DNA from: Verpa conica | Lineage: Eukaryota; Ascomycota; Pezizomycetes; Pezizales; Morchellaceae | Direction: 5' to 3' | DNA: 64,000 bases | NCBI GenBank assembly: GCA_033030425.1 | Contig: JAUFSD010000008.1 | Location: 620,001 to 684,000 of the forward strand | Part shown: piece after piece, positions 1-13,600 of the stretch | How positions within the stretch are numbered: the first letter of the stretch is position 1 | Layout of the letters: every line of letters begins with the position of its first letter | Program-made: the position numbers and the translations under genes | Notes under the pieces: model-generated | Seen by the model: only the letters and a program-made list of their open reading frames with translations | The model's database searches: none | Told to the model about the DNA's origin: nothing

Positions 1-3000
1 TGATGGCAAGGTTCCGGACGTCAATTTCGATACAGACTGAAGAATACGATCCTGGGTTGTTGATGGCAGGCATCTCTACTGTTTCGAAAGCACCAACGAT
101 ATCATCCTTCTCGTACCCACCATGATCTGGTTTCGGCGAAGGGGACCACCAAAGTACGACATTATTCTTCTGCAACCGTCGGGCATAAGCGATGTCAATT
201 AGATAACTAGGGTCGTCTTTCTCGAGGTTACAAATTGGGATGTCGCCGTAGCGCGCTAATTCCATGAGATGCGAGATCCATGATCCTAAAGCTAGGTAAT
301 GGGTAACGATTCTTTTTGCCACAAACGTTTGCCAACCCAGAGGTGGAAGATTACTGTCAGAGGCGTCCGAACGTAGTGGTAAAATCGGGAAATCGCTTAA
401 AGAAGGTACAGTATCCACCAGTGTCCGTCTCTGTGGAGATTGGATAACTAAGGCAGTTGCTTTCGATTCTTCCGACCGAACTTTCTTGATGAGATCGGTC
501 AGCCCTTTCTGCAATTTCTTCTTCGTATTGACATACGATATGTCGAAATGAATTTTCTCATGGTAATCAATCGAAGTTTGCCAAGGACCGTTTTGTTCTT
601 TCAGTCTTCGAGTGAACTGTTCGGTATATATCTTGTCCATGTTCGGTAGACCTTGCGCTTCTCTGGTGGTATTATAAACAATTATGTAGGCTTCATCCTT
701 CGCAGTTGAAAAGAGACCAAAGACCTGCCGATCCCCAGCAACTACATGATACAAGAAAAGGTATTCTAGAGGGTTATCATGGAGGTAAGGTATTGCGCCA
801 ACTTTGGGTTTAAGCGTTGATAACTCAAATCCCTGTTCAAGACCCTTCCCAAGAACACCTCTCTGGCTTTCATCAAAGGTGCAAGTGCTACCCAATTCTA
901 GCATCACCCGGGTTTCCAGTGGTACCTGAGTTTCGTACACACCTTCCACACTAGGATGATTGAAAATGACAGAGAATGCTTTCGCCTCCTGGATGAATAT
1001 ATCTTCAGGGACAGTAAGTTTGGAAAGGTTGGTCGATGGATGCCCATTTGGAAGAACATGACTGACTCTTTCCACTGTGCATCCTTCCACAATGACACGA
1101 GGAAGATCGTCGCTTCTGAAATTGATAAAAACCTGACGCGGGACCTTGATTTTCAAGTTGATGATCCTGTTATCAACAAAGATAAAGGCTCGAACTTCGC
1201 CCGGCATATCTGTAGCTCGGAGTTGTAGAATCTCCCAGGTGCTGGAAAGCATCGTTTCTGTCTTGTTCCTGAAATAGGTTCCTAAACTATCGCTCTGAGG
1301 ACCGCTTCTATCACCAAACAGCTGCCTTCTTCTGGCCCTTGCATGTTTCTGCAGCTTCCATTTCTTCTTCTGGTATTGTAGCCATCCCTCATAGTCTTCC
1401 GTTATCGATGGCATGATAGAGGGGAGGCTAGCAAAGGGATCGTTTGATATTGTGTTTGCACTCTCAGGAGCTTTCCGCTTCTGAAGCCTTTTAGCGGTTC
1501 CAATCACCATAGACTTCGCTATTGCGCTACTGCCGAAGTCTTCCATGTCACCTAGGCTTGCAGTCTCTTGGGTTTTGGTGTCGTCATTTATAGAACCGGT
1601 TCTCTTCACAAACATATCTGTCATTTTCTTCTGTTTGAATCTATCATCTTTGATATTAATCCTCCTCTGTAGCCAGTCAGGATGGACAACCCTCGGTACT
1701 GGGTTCCGCACTTTCTGGAGCGCGGCTGGGATGGTGATCAGTTTCTGGATGACAGACCCCAAACGTTCGAGATAGTAGTTCCAATCGATGAGTGCTCGGG
1801 GATCCATATCGTTAGGTTCCTCCTTCAACCACTTCCTCAAGAAATGGCGCTTTACGGACAACTCTGCAGAGAAAATAGCAACCGGAATAGCCCGTTCCGT
1901 AACTGGTGCATCTCTAGGTTTCGAACAAATAATGTATTTGCAATTGAGTCCCTTATCCTTTACCATTTGTTCTCCTAAAAACTCAGCCAGTCTTTTTGCC
2001 GTTGTGATAGACGTTGACTTCTGAGAGCCATACTCTGCAAGAGTCTTCGACATACTCCTGTTCTCACAAATCAAGTCGATGAGTTCCTCGTCAGCTAACG
2101 TAGAGCCGTGTTGATGTAGCACATCTAACCACCTATTCGCAGTCTTTGCTACTGATTCGTAACATTCTGTCAGAGTTGTCCCCTCTAGGAAGAACTTAAA
2201 TATCTGAGATTGAAAGATCTTGATAAGCTTCAATTCACCACGACGTTTAACCTCGAAACCCTTTAATTCTGCTAAACTCCCGTCGTGGTTGAAGACAGCA
2301 TAACGCTTCTTCAGATTTTTGTCCTCCTCCTTCGACGTTGGTAAGATCATAGCTCTATACGGGCCGTCTACCTCAAAAAAGATACTATTCTCACTATGCG
2401 TCTCATATCTAAAAGCCTTGGGGTCTATGAGATCCTGATACTGATGATTCGTAAACTTCGCATGAACGAGATGGTTCAACATGACACATGGATATGAAAT
2501 CGGGAGTTTTTTCCCACCCTTCAGAGTAAATGCAAAGTTCTCTGGGAAGGTGGCTGGGAGAATACACCAGATACCGTCTGTATCTAATTCCAATGGTCTC
2601 CCAATCCTTTCAACAAGTTCTTTTGCCATCTGAATGATGTGCGCGCCCGTGAGACATGTTACACCGGCCATCTCCATCGAGTACCATCGAGACCCCTTTC
2701 TCATGACGTATCCGTAGAACGAGTTGAGGATGACCTTATGTGCAAGCTGGAGGGAATCAAACAAAATCGTCATCTTCTTTGCTTCATCAATCTCGCTGGC
2801 TGTTGCACCGGAAGACGCAAGATCGTCTGTTTTCCGCTTCCAGACCTTCTGCTGTCCCTTGAAATCGTAACGACGATCACGAAAGTCCTTTACTGTATCC
2901 ACATAGAATGGGTTCTCGCGCTGGCAGATAATGGCCTCCTTTTCAATCGTCTTACTCTCATGGATCTTATGATAAATCTTTTTGGAATAATCCTGTAACC

Positions 3001-5700
3001 GCTTTTTAACGGCAATTGACTGGTCCTCGCTTGTGAGATCATCCCAAGTTCTCTGTGGCTGGTTTGGGTATTTTGATGGGAAGAGTTCGTTCTCGAGCGC
3101 ACGCTTAATCATGTTATATTCATCGCGCTTCGCGGGAAGATATTCACCACGCCAGGCCCAAGGTAGTCGTCGATCACAGGTTTTCCCAGGACGATTGAAA
3201 TCGCAAGCAGCACAATCAGATTCTTGGATCATGGAGTCGGGCTGAAGACGATTTGTAGTCATGATGTTAGGGTACATCGATGCTACGTCTAGATGATAAA
3301 TCGAGGGTCGCTCGTTTCTTATAGGGGCCTCTTTAAGCTGCATGAGCTTGGTCTTTATTTGTTCTTTGATCTGTTGGAAAGTAAGTGTAAGCATTCCCGA
3401 GTGTGAAGGGTAAGAGTTCCAACCTCTTCGTAATTCGTGACATCTTCTAGTTTCTTTTTCTCTTCTACAATGATACTAAATTGCAACGCAGCATCCAAAT
3501 CCCTTATCAACTATTATTATTATTAGACAATTGAACCTCCTAAAAACTAATACCAGATTTCAAAACTCACATCATCAACAGCTTTTGTATCAATCACGAA
3601 GTTCACTGGTAGATCAGACCGAAACACACCACACTCGATAGACTCGACGTGACCTCCCACGTATGTCTCTGACTCCAGTAAGTGCCCATCATAGAAAGCT
3701 TCTTCGGTTTGTTTATGCTTATTCGGCAATACGATATCCTTGATATATGCTTGTACCTATTACCAAAATAAGCGAGTGACAGATTATGACTCAATATTTT
3801 ACTACCTACCATCAATAACATCTCACATAATGTTCCTGTCCCCTTCCTCAATACATCATCCGGGCCTAATGGGATGATAGTACACAATGAGAAAATAAAT
3901 GGATGCACATATTTCATGTAAAGATAATAAGTTGCCACAGCATCGGAAACCGAATACTCGGCCAACGTCTGTGGTCTCTCCATCGCATACCTTTCGGCCC
4001 ACAGTCAGTTGACCTAGGCCAGACAAACAGATCCAGGGTATAAGTAAACTAACCTCGTCATAAGCTCCGGGTCTAGCTCATCTGGATCATATCCCAATTT
4101 CGCCGTCGTAACTGCTTTAAGGCCTTGGCTTCCCTGCGGTAAATATGAATCTCTCTTTACCCATGAAAACGCATCCATATGCGCGCAATAATTGCTCTGG
4201 TATATATCCTCACTATTCTTCTTGAACCCAATCTCAGTATACATATCTATTCCCAACAAACTCGCTCTTGCCTCAACGAACGGCCAATCGAAGAAGTCAC
4301 CGTTGTATGTCACCATAACTGTTGGTTTCGCTTCTTTAATATGTTCGAAGAAGCGTTCGATGACTGCTTTTTCGTCAGGCTCGTTAAAAATGATGAATAA
4401 ACCTTCATATTCCGGGCGAGGAGTATATTCGAAGTCTTCGATATCTTGTGAGACGATTTCTCGGTTAGTGATAAGGAACCCTTGGCCTTCAATCATATAC
4501 GATATCATCATAATTTGGTCGATTACCGCATCGGGGAATTTGAGAGGGAGTTTGGTGGTTTCGATGTCGTAGGCCATAACCACGGGCTCGGCACGTTTTA
4601 AACGGTCTTCAATGAGTGATAGAGAAACTACACCGTGTTTGGCCTCGACGTTGTACCAGCGACCGACTCGGATATCTATTTACCGTATCGTCAGAGTTAC
4701 CCTTCCTAAAAGGTGGGGCAGCTTACTCAAGTCGATAGCTACTCGGACATGGTATGGCACGTCGAATTCACGAATGTCGACTATGTACTCACTCGCCTCT
4801 ACTGTTGCTGTTGATTTCCGATCTGCACCATCGTCTAAGAAATCAAAACCAGCACTCGCGCTTTAAACAATTAGCACTGGTGTAGCAGGTCGATATAAGG
4901 AGGACAAACCTAACAACCTCCGCATAGGCATCCATGGCATTGACATTCTTTTTATTCTTCTCTGCTATAGGCATAAGGACTTTCCGGACATTTAGCAGTT
5001 CAGATACGTTATTAAATTCTAGCCTTATGAATGTTCGCCGGTAGCCTAGAAGATGGTTTGGCATTCGTAGGTCCTCTTTTGTTAACCGTGACATCTTCTT
5101 GATGACGCCCTCGAACTTTCGCCGTAGCCATTCTTCTACTTCTCCTTCAAAACCGAGCTATTACCCCCGGAGTATATCGTCAGAACCTCATAACCTAAAC
5201 ATGGACCCCCGGAACCTTCATACCTTCGTCGCAATCAAGAAATACGGATCGTACATGACCGTAGCCTTGAATGAACCCCCAAAATCGTCCAAAAAATAAT
5301 AGTCTACTCCTGCCTTCCCACCAACAATCTGGTCGTCCTCAATCGTCGTCTACCATTTACACCTCAATTAGCCCCCCCACCTCAGCACCTCCGAACCAGT
5401 CTCCCCAAACCCCCGAAATTCCAAACTCACAGAGTGCATATTAATCAACCATCCGACCTTCCTTGACCCGGATTCAAACCTTGGGAATCCCATCTTTTCA
5501 TCGATTTCATTAGCGAGTCGTATATACTCGAACTTCTCCTCCCCCGATGATGTCCCATCTGTAGCTAGCAGTGATTTCGCCTCAATCGTCTTCGTCTTCT
5601 TGTACCGGCCTCCCGATCTCATACCGGAACCGAACTCACCACCTCTACCACCTCGGGCGCCACGGCCCCGAAAGTAGTTGCCCCCTCGTCGTGAAGCCAT
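1..5700 (-). CDS. POL2: DNA polymerase epsilon catalytic subunit (3' end outside window)
   Basis: Leading-strand replicative polymerase with 3'-5' proofreading, largest subunit of Pol epsilon in the nucleus. Exons on the minus strand: 5700-5431, 5349-5224, 5157-4910, 4860-4727, 4675-4054, 3990-3810, 3756-3571, 3510-3424, then 3370 to the window edge, giving about 1741 residues in one frame. Seen: an RGG-rich N-terminus, exonuclease motif DIET near residue 295, polymerase motif [11 protein letters not shown] near 646, motif [13 protein letters not shown], motif C DTDGIW near 881, and a partial PCNA-interaction-like QKKMTDMF near 1195. Family members are about 2200 residues, so roughly the last 450, including the C-terminal zinc cysteines, lie left of base 1. 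Start ATG at 5700 opens the glycine/arginine-rich leader. All eight introns (49-81 nt) keep frame. Identity is secure; exact splice sites are by eye. Confidence 0.96.
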
Positions 5701-6914
5701 GGGTGGGGGGGACGGATGAAGGGGGTGTTTGCGGGCACGAGCGAGATGGTCGTAGGTGGATATTATAGATCAATCGATCGTGAAGGTATCGTAATAGAGT
5801 GACTGTGTAAGGAATAGGAGTTTTGTTTCTTTGTTTCGGACCCTGTTTTTTCCACCTTAGAAAGTCAACGCGAACTCGCTGGCCGTTCAGGTAGTCGCGT
5901 CTAGAAATATTATGGGTTAGGGTTGACAGCATTATGGAACATTAAAGTTGTGAGCGCGAGCCCCTTGCCAAGACACTGGCCACTTTAGCCTAGCTCTGGA
6001 GGGTGTGATAAATGATCGCCCTCTGGTACAATCAACCCTACGCATTAAGGTCAAACTTCTATAGCGGGCCTTGGGTTTTTGCTTGTTCTATATTGGAGTG
6101 TACGAGTAGTGATATACATAGTAGTTGCCACTAGGCCAAGTTTGATCCCACAAATTGTATAAAAGGGTATAGCAACTAGGATGACTATATTCTGTTATTG
6201 AAGCACTTCTATTATATATTTGATGTATACCAAAGTAGGCAATGGTTATCATCGGTCTTGGTTATTATAGTTTAACTCGGGGAAATCTTAAGATATGACT
6301 AAGTAGGGGTTTCTACAGTCGTCGCTCTGGGATCTACGTAGAACTACAAGATGCGAAAATGGGGATTAGAAACTATTTGTAGTAGAAGAGATCAGTAAAT
6401 AATTAGTACTGAGACTCATCACCCCTAGTAGTTCCAAAAATATCTTCGAGCCTTTTAGAGGTGCTCTCATTATGTTGATTTCCCCTATTATTCATTATTC
6501 CACTACTATTAGTTTAATTACACAAGTCTCTAGCGCTGTTAGAATTATAGAAAAGGAGTAGTTTTGCCTTAAATAGATACTAATCAGCATATAGAAGTTT
6601 ATCAAAGGTCATTTCAAGCATGATCAATTATTAGGAGTAGAGATACATGCGCTCAAAATAAAGCTACCACCATATGGTCCCACCAACACCAAGCCCTAAA
6701 AAGCTCATACATTATCACTTGCTAAAACAGTAAGTTGGGTGATCGGTGAGATATATACTATGACCTTTATAAATAGGAATAACTAAGAAAGGATATAAAT
6801 ATAGTCTTATGGTTTTGATCACTAAGTATTTTTGCACTACATTCGCTCCTAGAATCACTCGGCCTCAAGCCATCTGCTTATATAATCCCACAAACACACT
6901 CTCAAAAAAAAACA
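5701..6914. other. POL2-COX20 divergent intergenic region
   Basis: Spacer of about 1.2 kb between two divergently transcribed genes. It holds no open frame that resembles protein. The first 250 bases upstream of POL2 are GC-richer and contain a telobox (5914-5924); the rest is AT-rich. Both promoters must lie here, but no clear TATA box or shared operator is visible. Confidence 0.6.
5914..5924 (+). promoter_or_regulatory. Telobox-like motif upstream of POL2
   Basis: GGGTTAGGGTT lies about 214 bases upstream of the POL2 ATG. Two telomere-type repeat units in a promoter match the binding site known for Tbf1/Teb1-like Myb proteins in fungi. Similar motifs sit upstream of two other minus-strand genes here. 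Function is inferred from the motif only. Confidence 0.35.
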
Positions 6915-7573
6915 ATGACGATCTCCAACGTTCCCACCAACAGAAAGCTGACATTCACAAAGCAGTCTCCAACCTCTTCTTATAAAATGACTGAGGATAC
7001 TAAAGAAGTCACCAGAACCTCCCGAGAAGCAGCAACAACAATCCCCAAATCTAAAGCAGCCCCTTCAGCGTTACCCGGAGCTGGAGCAAATGAATACGCC
7101 CGGCCAGCCCAGGCAACGGTTACGGACGCTGTAAAGTCAATTTCACTAGAGGACTTCGGGTATGTACATATGCAGCCATGTGTGCGTAATTCACTGCTGT
7201 ACGGGATTGGAACGGGGTTCGCTTTTGGGGGACTTAGGTTTGTTCTCGGGGGTATGTAGTGCTTACAAAATTGATCCGGGTACCACTGACTAATTCGAGT
7301 CTTGATATAGCACCTGTGCCTAGAGCTACGAATTGGGCAGCAGGTACATTTGTTGGTGCCTCCCTTATGGCGTATGAGTTCTGCCAGTACCGTCGGTACC
7401 GAGAGAAAGCGGGTATGCAACGGGCCATTGAGATCATTGATAGGAGGAAGGCAGAGAGGGAGAATCAGATGGCCGAGAAGAGGGAGAGGTTGAAGCGAGA
7501 AGCAGAGGAAAAGGCTTCTCTGGAGGAAGCAGCGAGGGTAGCGGCTATGAAGCCTTGGTATAAGGTCTGGTAA
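6915..7573 (+). CDS. COX20: Cytochrome c oxidase assembly protein Cox20
   Basis: Mitochondrial inner-membrane chaperone that handles newly made Cox2 during complex IV assembly. Exons 6915-7251 and 7311-7573, split by a 59-nt intron (GTATGT donor, CTGAC branch, TAG acceptor), give 199 residues. Residues about 88-115 form a first membrane segment ending in GGLRFVLGG; the codon for the next alanine is split by the intron. A second segment begins at RATNWAAGTFVGASL and ends at the family signature YEFCQYRRYRE. The C-terminus is a charged helix rich in Glu, Lys and Arg. The N-terminal 80 residues are Ser/Thr/Ala-rich and poorly conserved, as usual for fungal Cox20. It is divergent from POL2 and convergent with the next gene. 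A second in-frame ATG (MTEDTKE, codon 25) could be the start. Confidence 0.93.
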
Positions 7574-8046
7574 AAAGGACAGGACTGGAGCATATATATA
7601 TATATTGGATGTAAATATTGCTATGTTGGCGTCGTGGTTTCTCCTTAGAGAGGTATAAAGTGGACTTTAATAACAAGTAGAGATTGGGCCCGTGGGGGGA
7701 GGGGGGCGTTATAATGATTTGCTTAAATGATATAATCCCATATATGCCTAGTAGTGTGAAATACGGATAGGATACAGGAAAGAGTATAACAAGATAGATA
7801 AGAAAGCCGGTCAATCCCATACCCCAAAAGAAACCACTCCCCGTATCGATAACATATATACTAAATAGTAAATGCCTTGATATCTCCAACAACGCCAGCC
7901 AGTCCTCATCAGTAAGGAAAAGAGAGAAAAAAAAAGAGATAGTACCCCCACCCACCCACCAGGTGGATTCCGAGGGTCTTGATGGAAGTAGGTGGTAATG
8001 TAAGACCTTGAAATCCGTTCCAAAGCTGATAATTGAGGATGTTTAG
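7574..8046. other. Convergent 3' spacer
   Basis: Region of 473 bases between the stop codons of COX20 and the gene at 8047-9206. It is AT-rich with (TA)n near 7594-7604 and a G-run near 7696-7706. The open frames here are low-complexity and judged non-coding; it should hold both 3' UTRs and poly(A) sites. Confidence 0.5.
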
Positions 8047-9206
8047 TTAGACTACTGGGTCAATCTTGAACTGTACAGTCTTCTTCCGGCCACCCTCATC
8101 TGAGCCACTGTTCGGTGCACCCGAACCTGGCGCCACCGCATATTGATCCGGAGGACTTCTTCTCCTCCGCCGTGACTCACTCCTCTTCTCACGGGCTTCT
8201 TTCGATATTCGTGCCTTATATTCCTTGATCTGTTTGGTGGGATCCATATCAGTCGACTATTCACACGACGAATTGAGCTTCGAATGGACCGATCTGAGAC
8301 GACACGTACCTGCTGCATCCGTTTCTGTGATCTGACATAACGTTGTGTAGGTGTCGGTCGATATCCAATCCCAGACTGCTCAGGATCATCAGGATCCAAG
8401 TCTTCATTCTCATACATAACTGCAGACCCATCATCATCCTCGGCTACGCCTAGATGCTTCGTTTTAGATAATGGTGGTGACCGTAGTCGGACTCTTTTTG
8501 TATTATTATTATCCCCTATCTCCTCCTCTTCCCCAGGATTTGTGGGCAAAATTTCGTCTTCCCATTCCCCTCTTCCCCTCTGCTTGACAGTAAATTCCGG
8601 CACGGTGTTCCCATTCTCGTTCTCATCCATTGATTCATCTCCGTTCTCATATACACTGGTTTTTACCATCCCAGATTTCTTCTTCGTTCCATCTACTGCT
8701 ATCGTAGTTGGGGCCCTTGTCTTCCGTTTGGGCTTCTTGGCCGCTGGCTCCTCTACTGCTGTGATCGTGGTAACTGCTGTGTCCATCTCCAAGTCGCCGC
8801 CTTGCTGTAATAGCGTAAACAACGGTCTAGTAGCGGCCAGACTCAAATCCTCAAGCTGGCTCGCAAGCTTCCTTGACCTTGGCGAGACCTGTCCACTACT
8901 TTCCGGAGATTTTACATCATCAGAATCCACCTCCACTTCCACAGCCTCAGACCTCTCATCATCCTCTTCGTCGGCAGGGGTAGGTTGAAGCCGCCATGGT
9001 GTCTCGGGGATCTCGAAGGCTGGTACGTCACGCTTGCGCTTTAACGGGGAAAAGAAACTCGGCGTAAATACTCTGGTAGTAGTGGCAACTGTAGTGGTAC
9101 TCATTGTTGCGGTATTGGTATCGGTATCGGTAGATGTCGGGTACGCCTCTACACGCGGCGGCAATGAAGAAACGACAGCTTCCTCGACACCGCGTTCACT
9201 GCTCAT
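8047..9206 (-). CDS. Acidic nuclear-type protein of unknown function
   Basis: Exons 9206-8310 and 8256-8047, joined across a 53-nt intron in phase 0, give 368 residues. No named family is recognised. The sequence shows a Ser/Thr-rich start, KRKR near 57, a long Asp/Glu-rich stretch with SP/TP sites, a second basic cluster KKPKRKTR near 167, a conserved-looking block GYRPTPTQRYVRSQKRMQQ just before the intron, and a basic helix EYKARISKEAREKRSESRRRRR near the end. Basic clusters plus acidic disorder suggest a nuclear, possibly chromatin-associated protein; this is inference. The GYRPTP block followed by a Lys/Arg/Glu helix resembles uncharacterised conserved fungal proteins. The ATG at 9206 has a good context (ACAATGA); an upstream in-frame GTG is not used. 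Confidence 0.75.
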
Positions 9207-10620
9207 TGTTTTTGAGCTGTCAGAAGAAGAAAAAAAAAGCACAAAAAAAGCAAGACGGTAAAAACGTCAACTCATGTCATATCGCGCGATAGCTGGTAGG
9301 GAATAAAAGAAAGAAAAACGTGGATGATTTGGCTTCAATCGTTGAGCTGACTGAGTTGATGCGAACAAGCAAAGCAAGTAAAGTGATACTTAGATCGAGC
9401 AATACATACTTTGTACATCGAAACGGGGTATGATCTTCACTCTATGATGCGACTGTTTGCTTGTGTGTTGTCCTGTCAGGTAACATCTCAGCCCAGGATA
9501 GATAGGGTTTGAAATAAGAATAAGCAACGTCCCCTTCTTTCCTTCCCCCCTTCCCGCATAACAAGCAATTCACGTGTAAAATATGATCTACGTGTGTTTT
9601 AGTTTTATGGCGTTTGACCAGCCGGTATAATTAGTACGAAGGAAAACAATGATAAGACCCTATCAAGGGGAGTTCTATTTCCGCCCGTCTAGGTGGGAAG
9701 TTTCGGAAGCAGAAGTATCCTTTCCGAAGGGGGAAAAAGAAACCCTGGTGGAGATCGTTAGTTTATCTGCCGTTCCTTGGCGACTCTTGGTGTTCAGCAA
9801 GTCTAAGGCTTTAAAACATAAGATGCGGGGGTTCCATGGAGAGGTCACCCTCGCCATCCCCTGGCATGTGGGACGCTACCGTCTAAATTATAGCAGCTAT
9901 CGGCATTGAGGCTGGGCGAGTGAGCGAGTGCGCATCGATGATGCTAAGCAACAAAATCATACCATATCATGGGAGCTTTCTCTGAGGAAAGAATATTTAT
10001 TTCTCTTCAATATGCCTTTTACACATCCAATCAGCATCGAGAGAATTTTAGCTATCAAAACCTATCACTCCATCCCCCATTCCCCATCACCCCACCATCC
10101 CATCATTATCACCGTCATCATCTCCGTTAAGAGAAGCAAGGTATGATTACCGTAGCCATCCTACCAAGTACCGCCCCCAGTAAACACCAAAAGAAAAGCA
10201 AGGAAAGGAAAGATAGAAATCCCTTTTTGAAGATACACCTCTTGCCAATCTGAAGATTGACGAATTCTAGAGATAGAGTAAAACTCGTAGTGTAGTATAC
10301 CTCTGTCGTCCCTTTCCCCTGAACCCACTCACTAATGAAAAAAAGAAAAGAAGCCACATAAGAATTCCAACCCAAACACGCACATGCAAAGAGGTATAGA
10401 TATACCCCTCCTTTAGGCTTCGAACAAACACTTTTACCTTTCAAGAAATACACAAAAAAGGAGCCCCCACTCTAAAACAGGAAATCTCGTAGAAAAAATG
10501 GGTTCAGGAAGCAGAAGGGAAGAAGAATAACTAACAAATCGAAAAGAAAACAAGATGTATACCGGGCCTTTACCTTGCATATTTCACATAGATCATAAAA
10601 AGATCTAGGAATCCACAAAC
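9207..10620. other. Intergenic region
   Basis: About 1.4 kb between the start of the 8047-9206 gene and the stop of the karyopherin gene, both on the minus strand. The open frame at 9649-9909 (86 codons, plus strand) lacks family resemblance and is fully overlapped by an antisense frame. Nothing else is supported. The right part should carry the karyopherin 3' UTR. Confidence 0.5.
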
Positions 10621-13600
10621 TTATGCAAAATAACGGCGAGCCGTATTGTGTCGCTCAACCGGCATTGAGGCTAGAATTTGAGCCATTGAAGCCCCAACAG
10701 TATTGAATAAATTCTTTGTAACCCCAACGACTCTTTCTGCCGTTTGGCCTTGAATAGTCTCGGCTTCTAAAGCCTGAAGAACCGAGTCAAAAATTTGTGG
10801 TGCCTGGTTCATTACGGCCGGGTTTTTCCTATAATAATTCCAATTAGCTACTAATGCTAGATTCAGAAGGGAAACTATGTGGATATCTGGATGGTGAATC
10901 ATACTGGTCAATTAGCTCAGCCAAAAACGAGTACGCATATGGTGCTGCTTCATCATCATTTATAATCGGCAATGTCGATACCCAAGCTTGGACTACGCCT
11001 TGGACATCAGGAATCTTGCTATGGTTGAAGTGCAAAATCTTTGCGATGGAAGCACACGCATTCTCAGTAGCAAATACGTGGTCATCTGCTCTAGCTTGTG
11101 GGTGCTGGGTGACCTCAAATAGTTTTGGGATCGTAGCAGCCACAAAATCAGAAAATACTGGTCCACCGTTTTTCGCGGCGATACCAACACCGTAGGCTGC
11201 TGCCTGCCTGTTGGCAGGGATATTGTCTGACAGCCCATCGATAAGGGGTTGGACGAAGTGAGCTTGGTATTTCCAAGCCTCTGGCCCACAGAACTCGAGA
11301 ACATCATCCATTATGCAAAGCGCCCACTGTCGCTGAGTAGGATCCGGGTTGGTGATGAAAGCATCATAGTAACGAAGCAATCGTTCCCACTGCGGCAAGA
11401 AGGATACACCCTGGTTCTTAAAGACTGTGTGGAAAGCCTTGTTCATATCTGAAAGAAGAGTTTGATCATCCTCAATCGCGTAAAGCATCTCATCGGTATC
11501 TTCACGCTCCTCTTCGGGCTTACTTTGTTCCTCCAACCTTTGGGTCACCCGTCCCTGATATTCTACAAGAGCATTCTCTGCACGGGCAATAAAACTAGCC
11601 ATCAGCTCCTGGTTTAAGCAGTTCTGTCCAACAACTTCAACTGATTCATAGAAGCATTGGTATAGCTCAGCCAATGTATCAACCGCAGGCTCCGAGCTAA
11701 GAACTTCGAGAATCTTGACAACTGTAGGTTGCCAGATCTCGGCCAGTTGCCGAGAAGCAGGTCCATGAGCCTTCTTTATTGAGTTAAGAAGCTGAGGTAC
11801 ACACCTCGCTGAAGCCACACGGACCGCATCGTTGAAGAAAAAGCTGAGTCCAGGAAGGGCGATGTTTGTCATAACGGTGTTGACGTAGGGCTCAAATGCA
11901 GCCTCCAATTGTTGAGCATAGATGACTAGGAGCTCGATAGCCATGTACTTGTCGTCCAGAGCAGAAGTTTTAATACCAATGTATTTACCCCGTACAGGGA
12001 CAAGCTCCCAGCCTTCCTCTTGCTCTACCTGTGCAATATGTTCCTCATCTAGAAACGAAAATATTAGCCATATCCTCAAGGCAGGGATTTTGCTAAATTC
12101 TTACCATCAAGCAACTGAACATCTGCCTTCGCACTGGCAAGCTCTAGAAGAGGTGGCATAACAGCAGTAAGGTACGGAAGAAAATCGTTACCCATAACAC
12201 GGCACATACGACCCCAGCAGTGAAGTAAATAAGACCCTTGCGGGTCATCAGGATCGGTTACATTTTCTATATCAGTCAATATCAACCGATTATAATAAAT
12301 TTGCCAGGGGTTCACAAACGTTGAATACGCCCGAGAACCTGAACTAACTGGACCGCATCATTGCCTAACCGTTCCCTTCCAACAGCTAAAGCAATTAAAG
12401 TCGCACACTCCATAGCCTTAGCGTTCAGTAACCGGAGGTCTTTCGACTCAGGATCTTGTGGCCTGTTCAAGACGTTGAAGAGTAGTGGCATTAGGGTATC
12501 ATAATATCTAGAGAATGCAGCTTCTGCAGAATCTGCAATCGTGGCAATCGTGGATAGAGCTTGCTCCTGGACGTAGCGTTTTTGATCATTAGTCAACAAA
12601 GCCAACAAACACCGCAACAGCTCATCTAGGTATGGCTCCAAAATCTCTTTCTCGGCCTCTTCGCAAAAGTTGACTAAAGCAGCAGCAGCATGAGACTGAA
12701 CTCTGTATATTAGAAAAGCCGATTAGCAACCCAATTAATTAAGTTTTGAGGTTATTTAAATACCTTGGCTCTGGGGACTCTAGTACAGGGATAATGTTGG
12801 TCAAAACTACATGGTGGTGCTTTTCCTGCATTGGACCAGCAAAATCTGTGCTCATTTGGCCCAAAGCATTACATCCTGCCCATCTTACACGGGGGTGGCT
12901 GTCTCTCAATGCCGGGACAACTAGATCCAGAATTTTATCCAACTCTTGTTCCATCATGTCCCTACAACCCTCTGAGATAGCTGATATCGCCATCAAAGCA
13001 GCATGGCGATCACGCCATGCGGATGAAGTCATCATCCTGGGTAGCCACTGAAATGTCGGTGCGAGTAGCACTGAGCCACCGAGTTTGTTTGCCAGACGGT
13101 CCATGCATTGTTCGCCGGCGACATGGTTTAAATCGCTTTCATCCATATCAAGCTATAAATATAATTAGTAAATAGACTAAAAACTATCCGTTTCTGGAAT
13201 TAAATGTAGGCTCACATCATCAGACTCATTCCACTCAGCCGCATCGTCATCGTCATTTCCGATATCCGTCATTAAGCTCAAACACTGTGTTACCATTTCC
13301 GAGGTGTAAATAGCATCCTTTTTGCACATTATTGGTGCATTGTCTGCGAATGTAGCCAATAACTCCAACGCATTTTGTCTCGCTTGATCCCCCAAATCCT
13401 TATCCTGTACCACCGAAATTCCAAACTTGACAACATTGTTAAATAGCGGCTTAAACATCAATGGGGCGAGTTCGGCAAGATCGATTAGCGCCATGAGGGC
13501 TCTGGAGAGGTTTTCGGTATCCTGAGCATCCTTAATAGGTGGTAGGATGTTGAGGATATGGGTGAGCAGCGGGTAGAAATTCTTTTGTGCAGCCTTTTTG

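Noticed and set aside
8542..8988. 148-codon plus-strand frame
   Set aside because: Antisense shadow of the 8047-9206 gene; Ser/Val-rich translation of an acidic, Ser-rich coding region.
9649..9909. 86-codon plus-strand frame
   Set aside because: No family resemblance, overlapped by an antisense frame, no splice partners seen.
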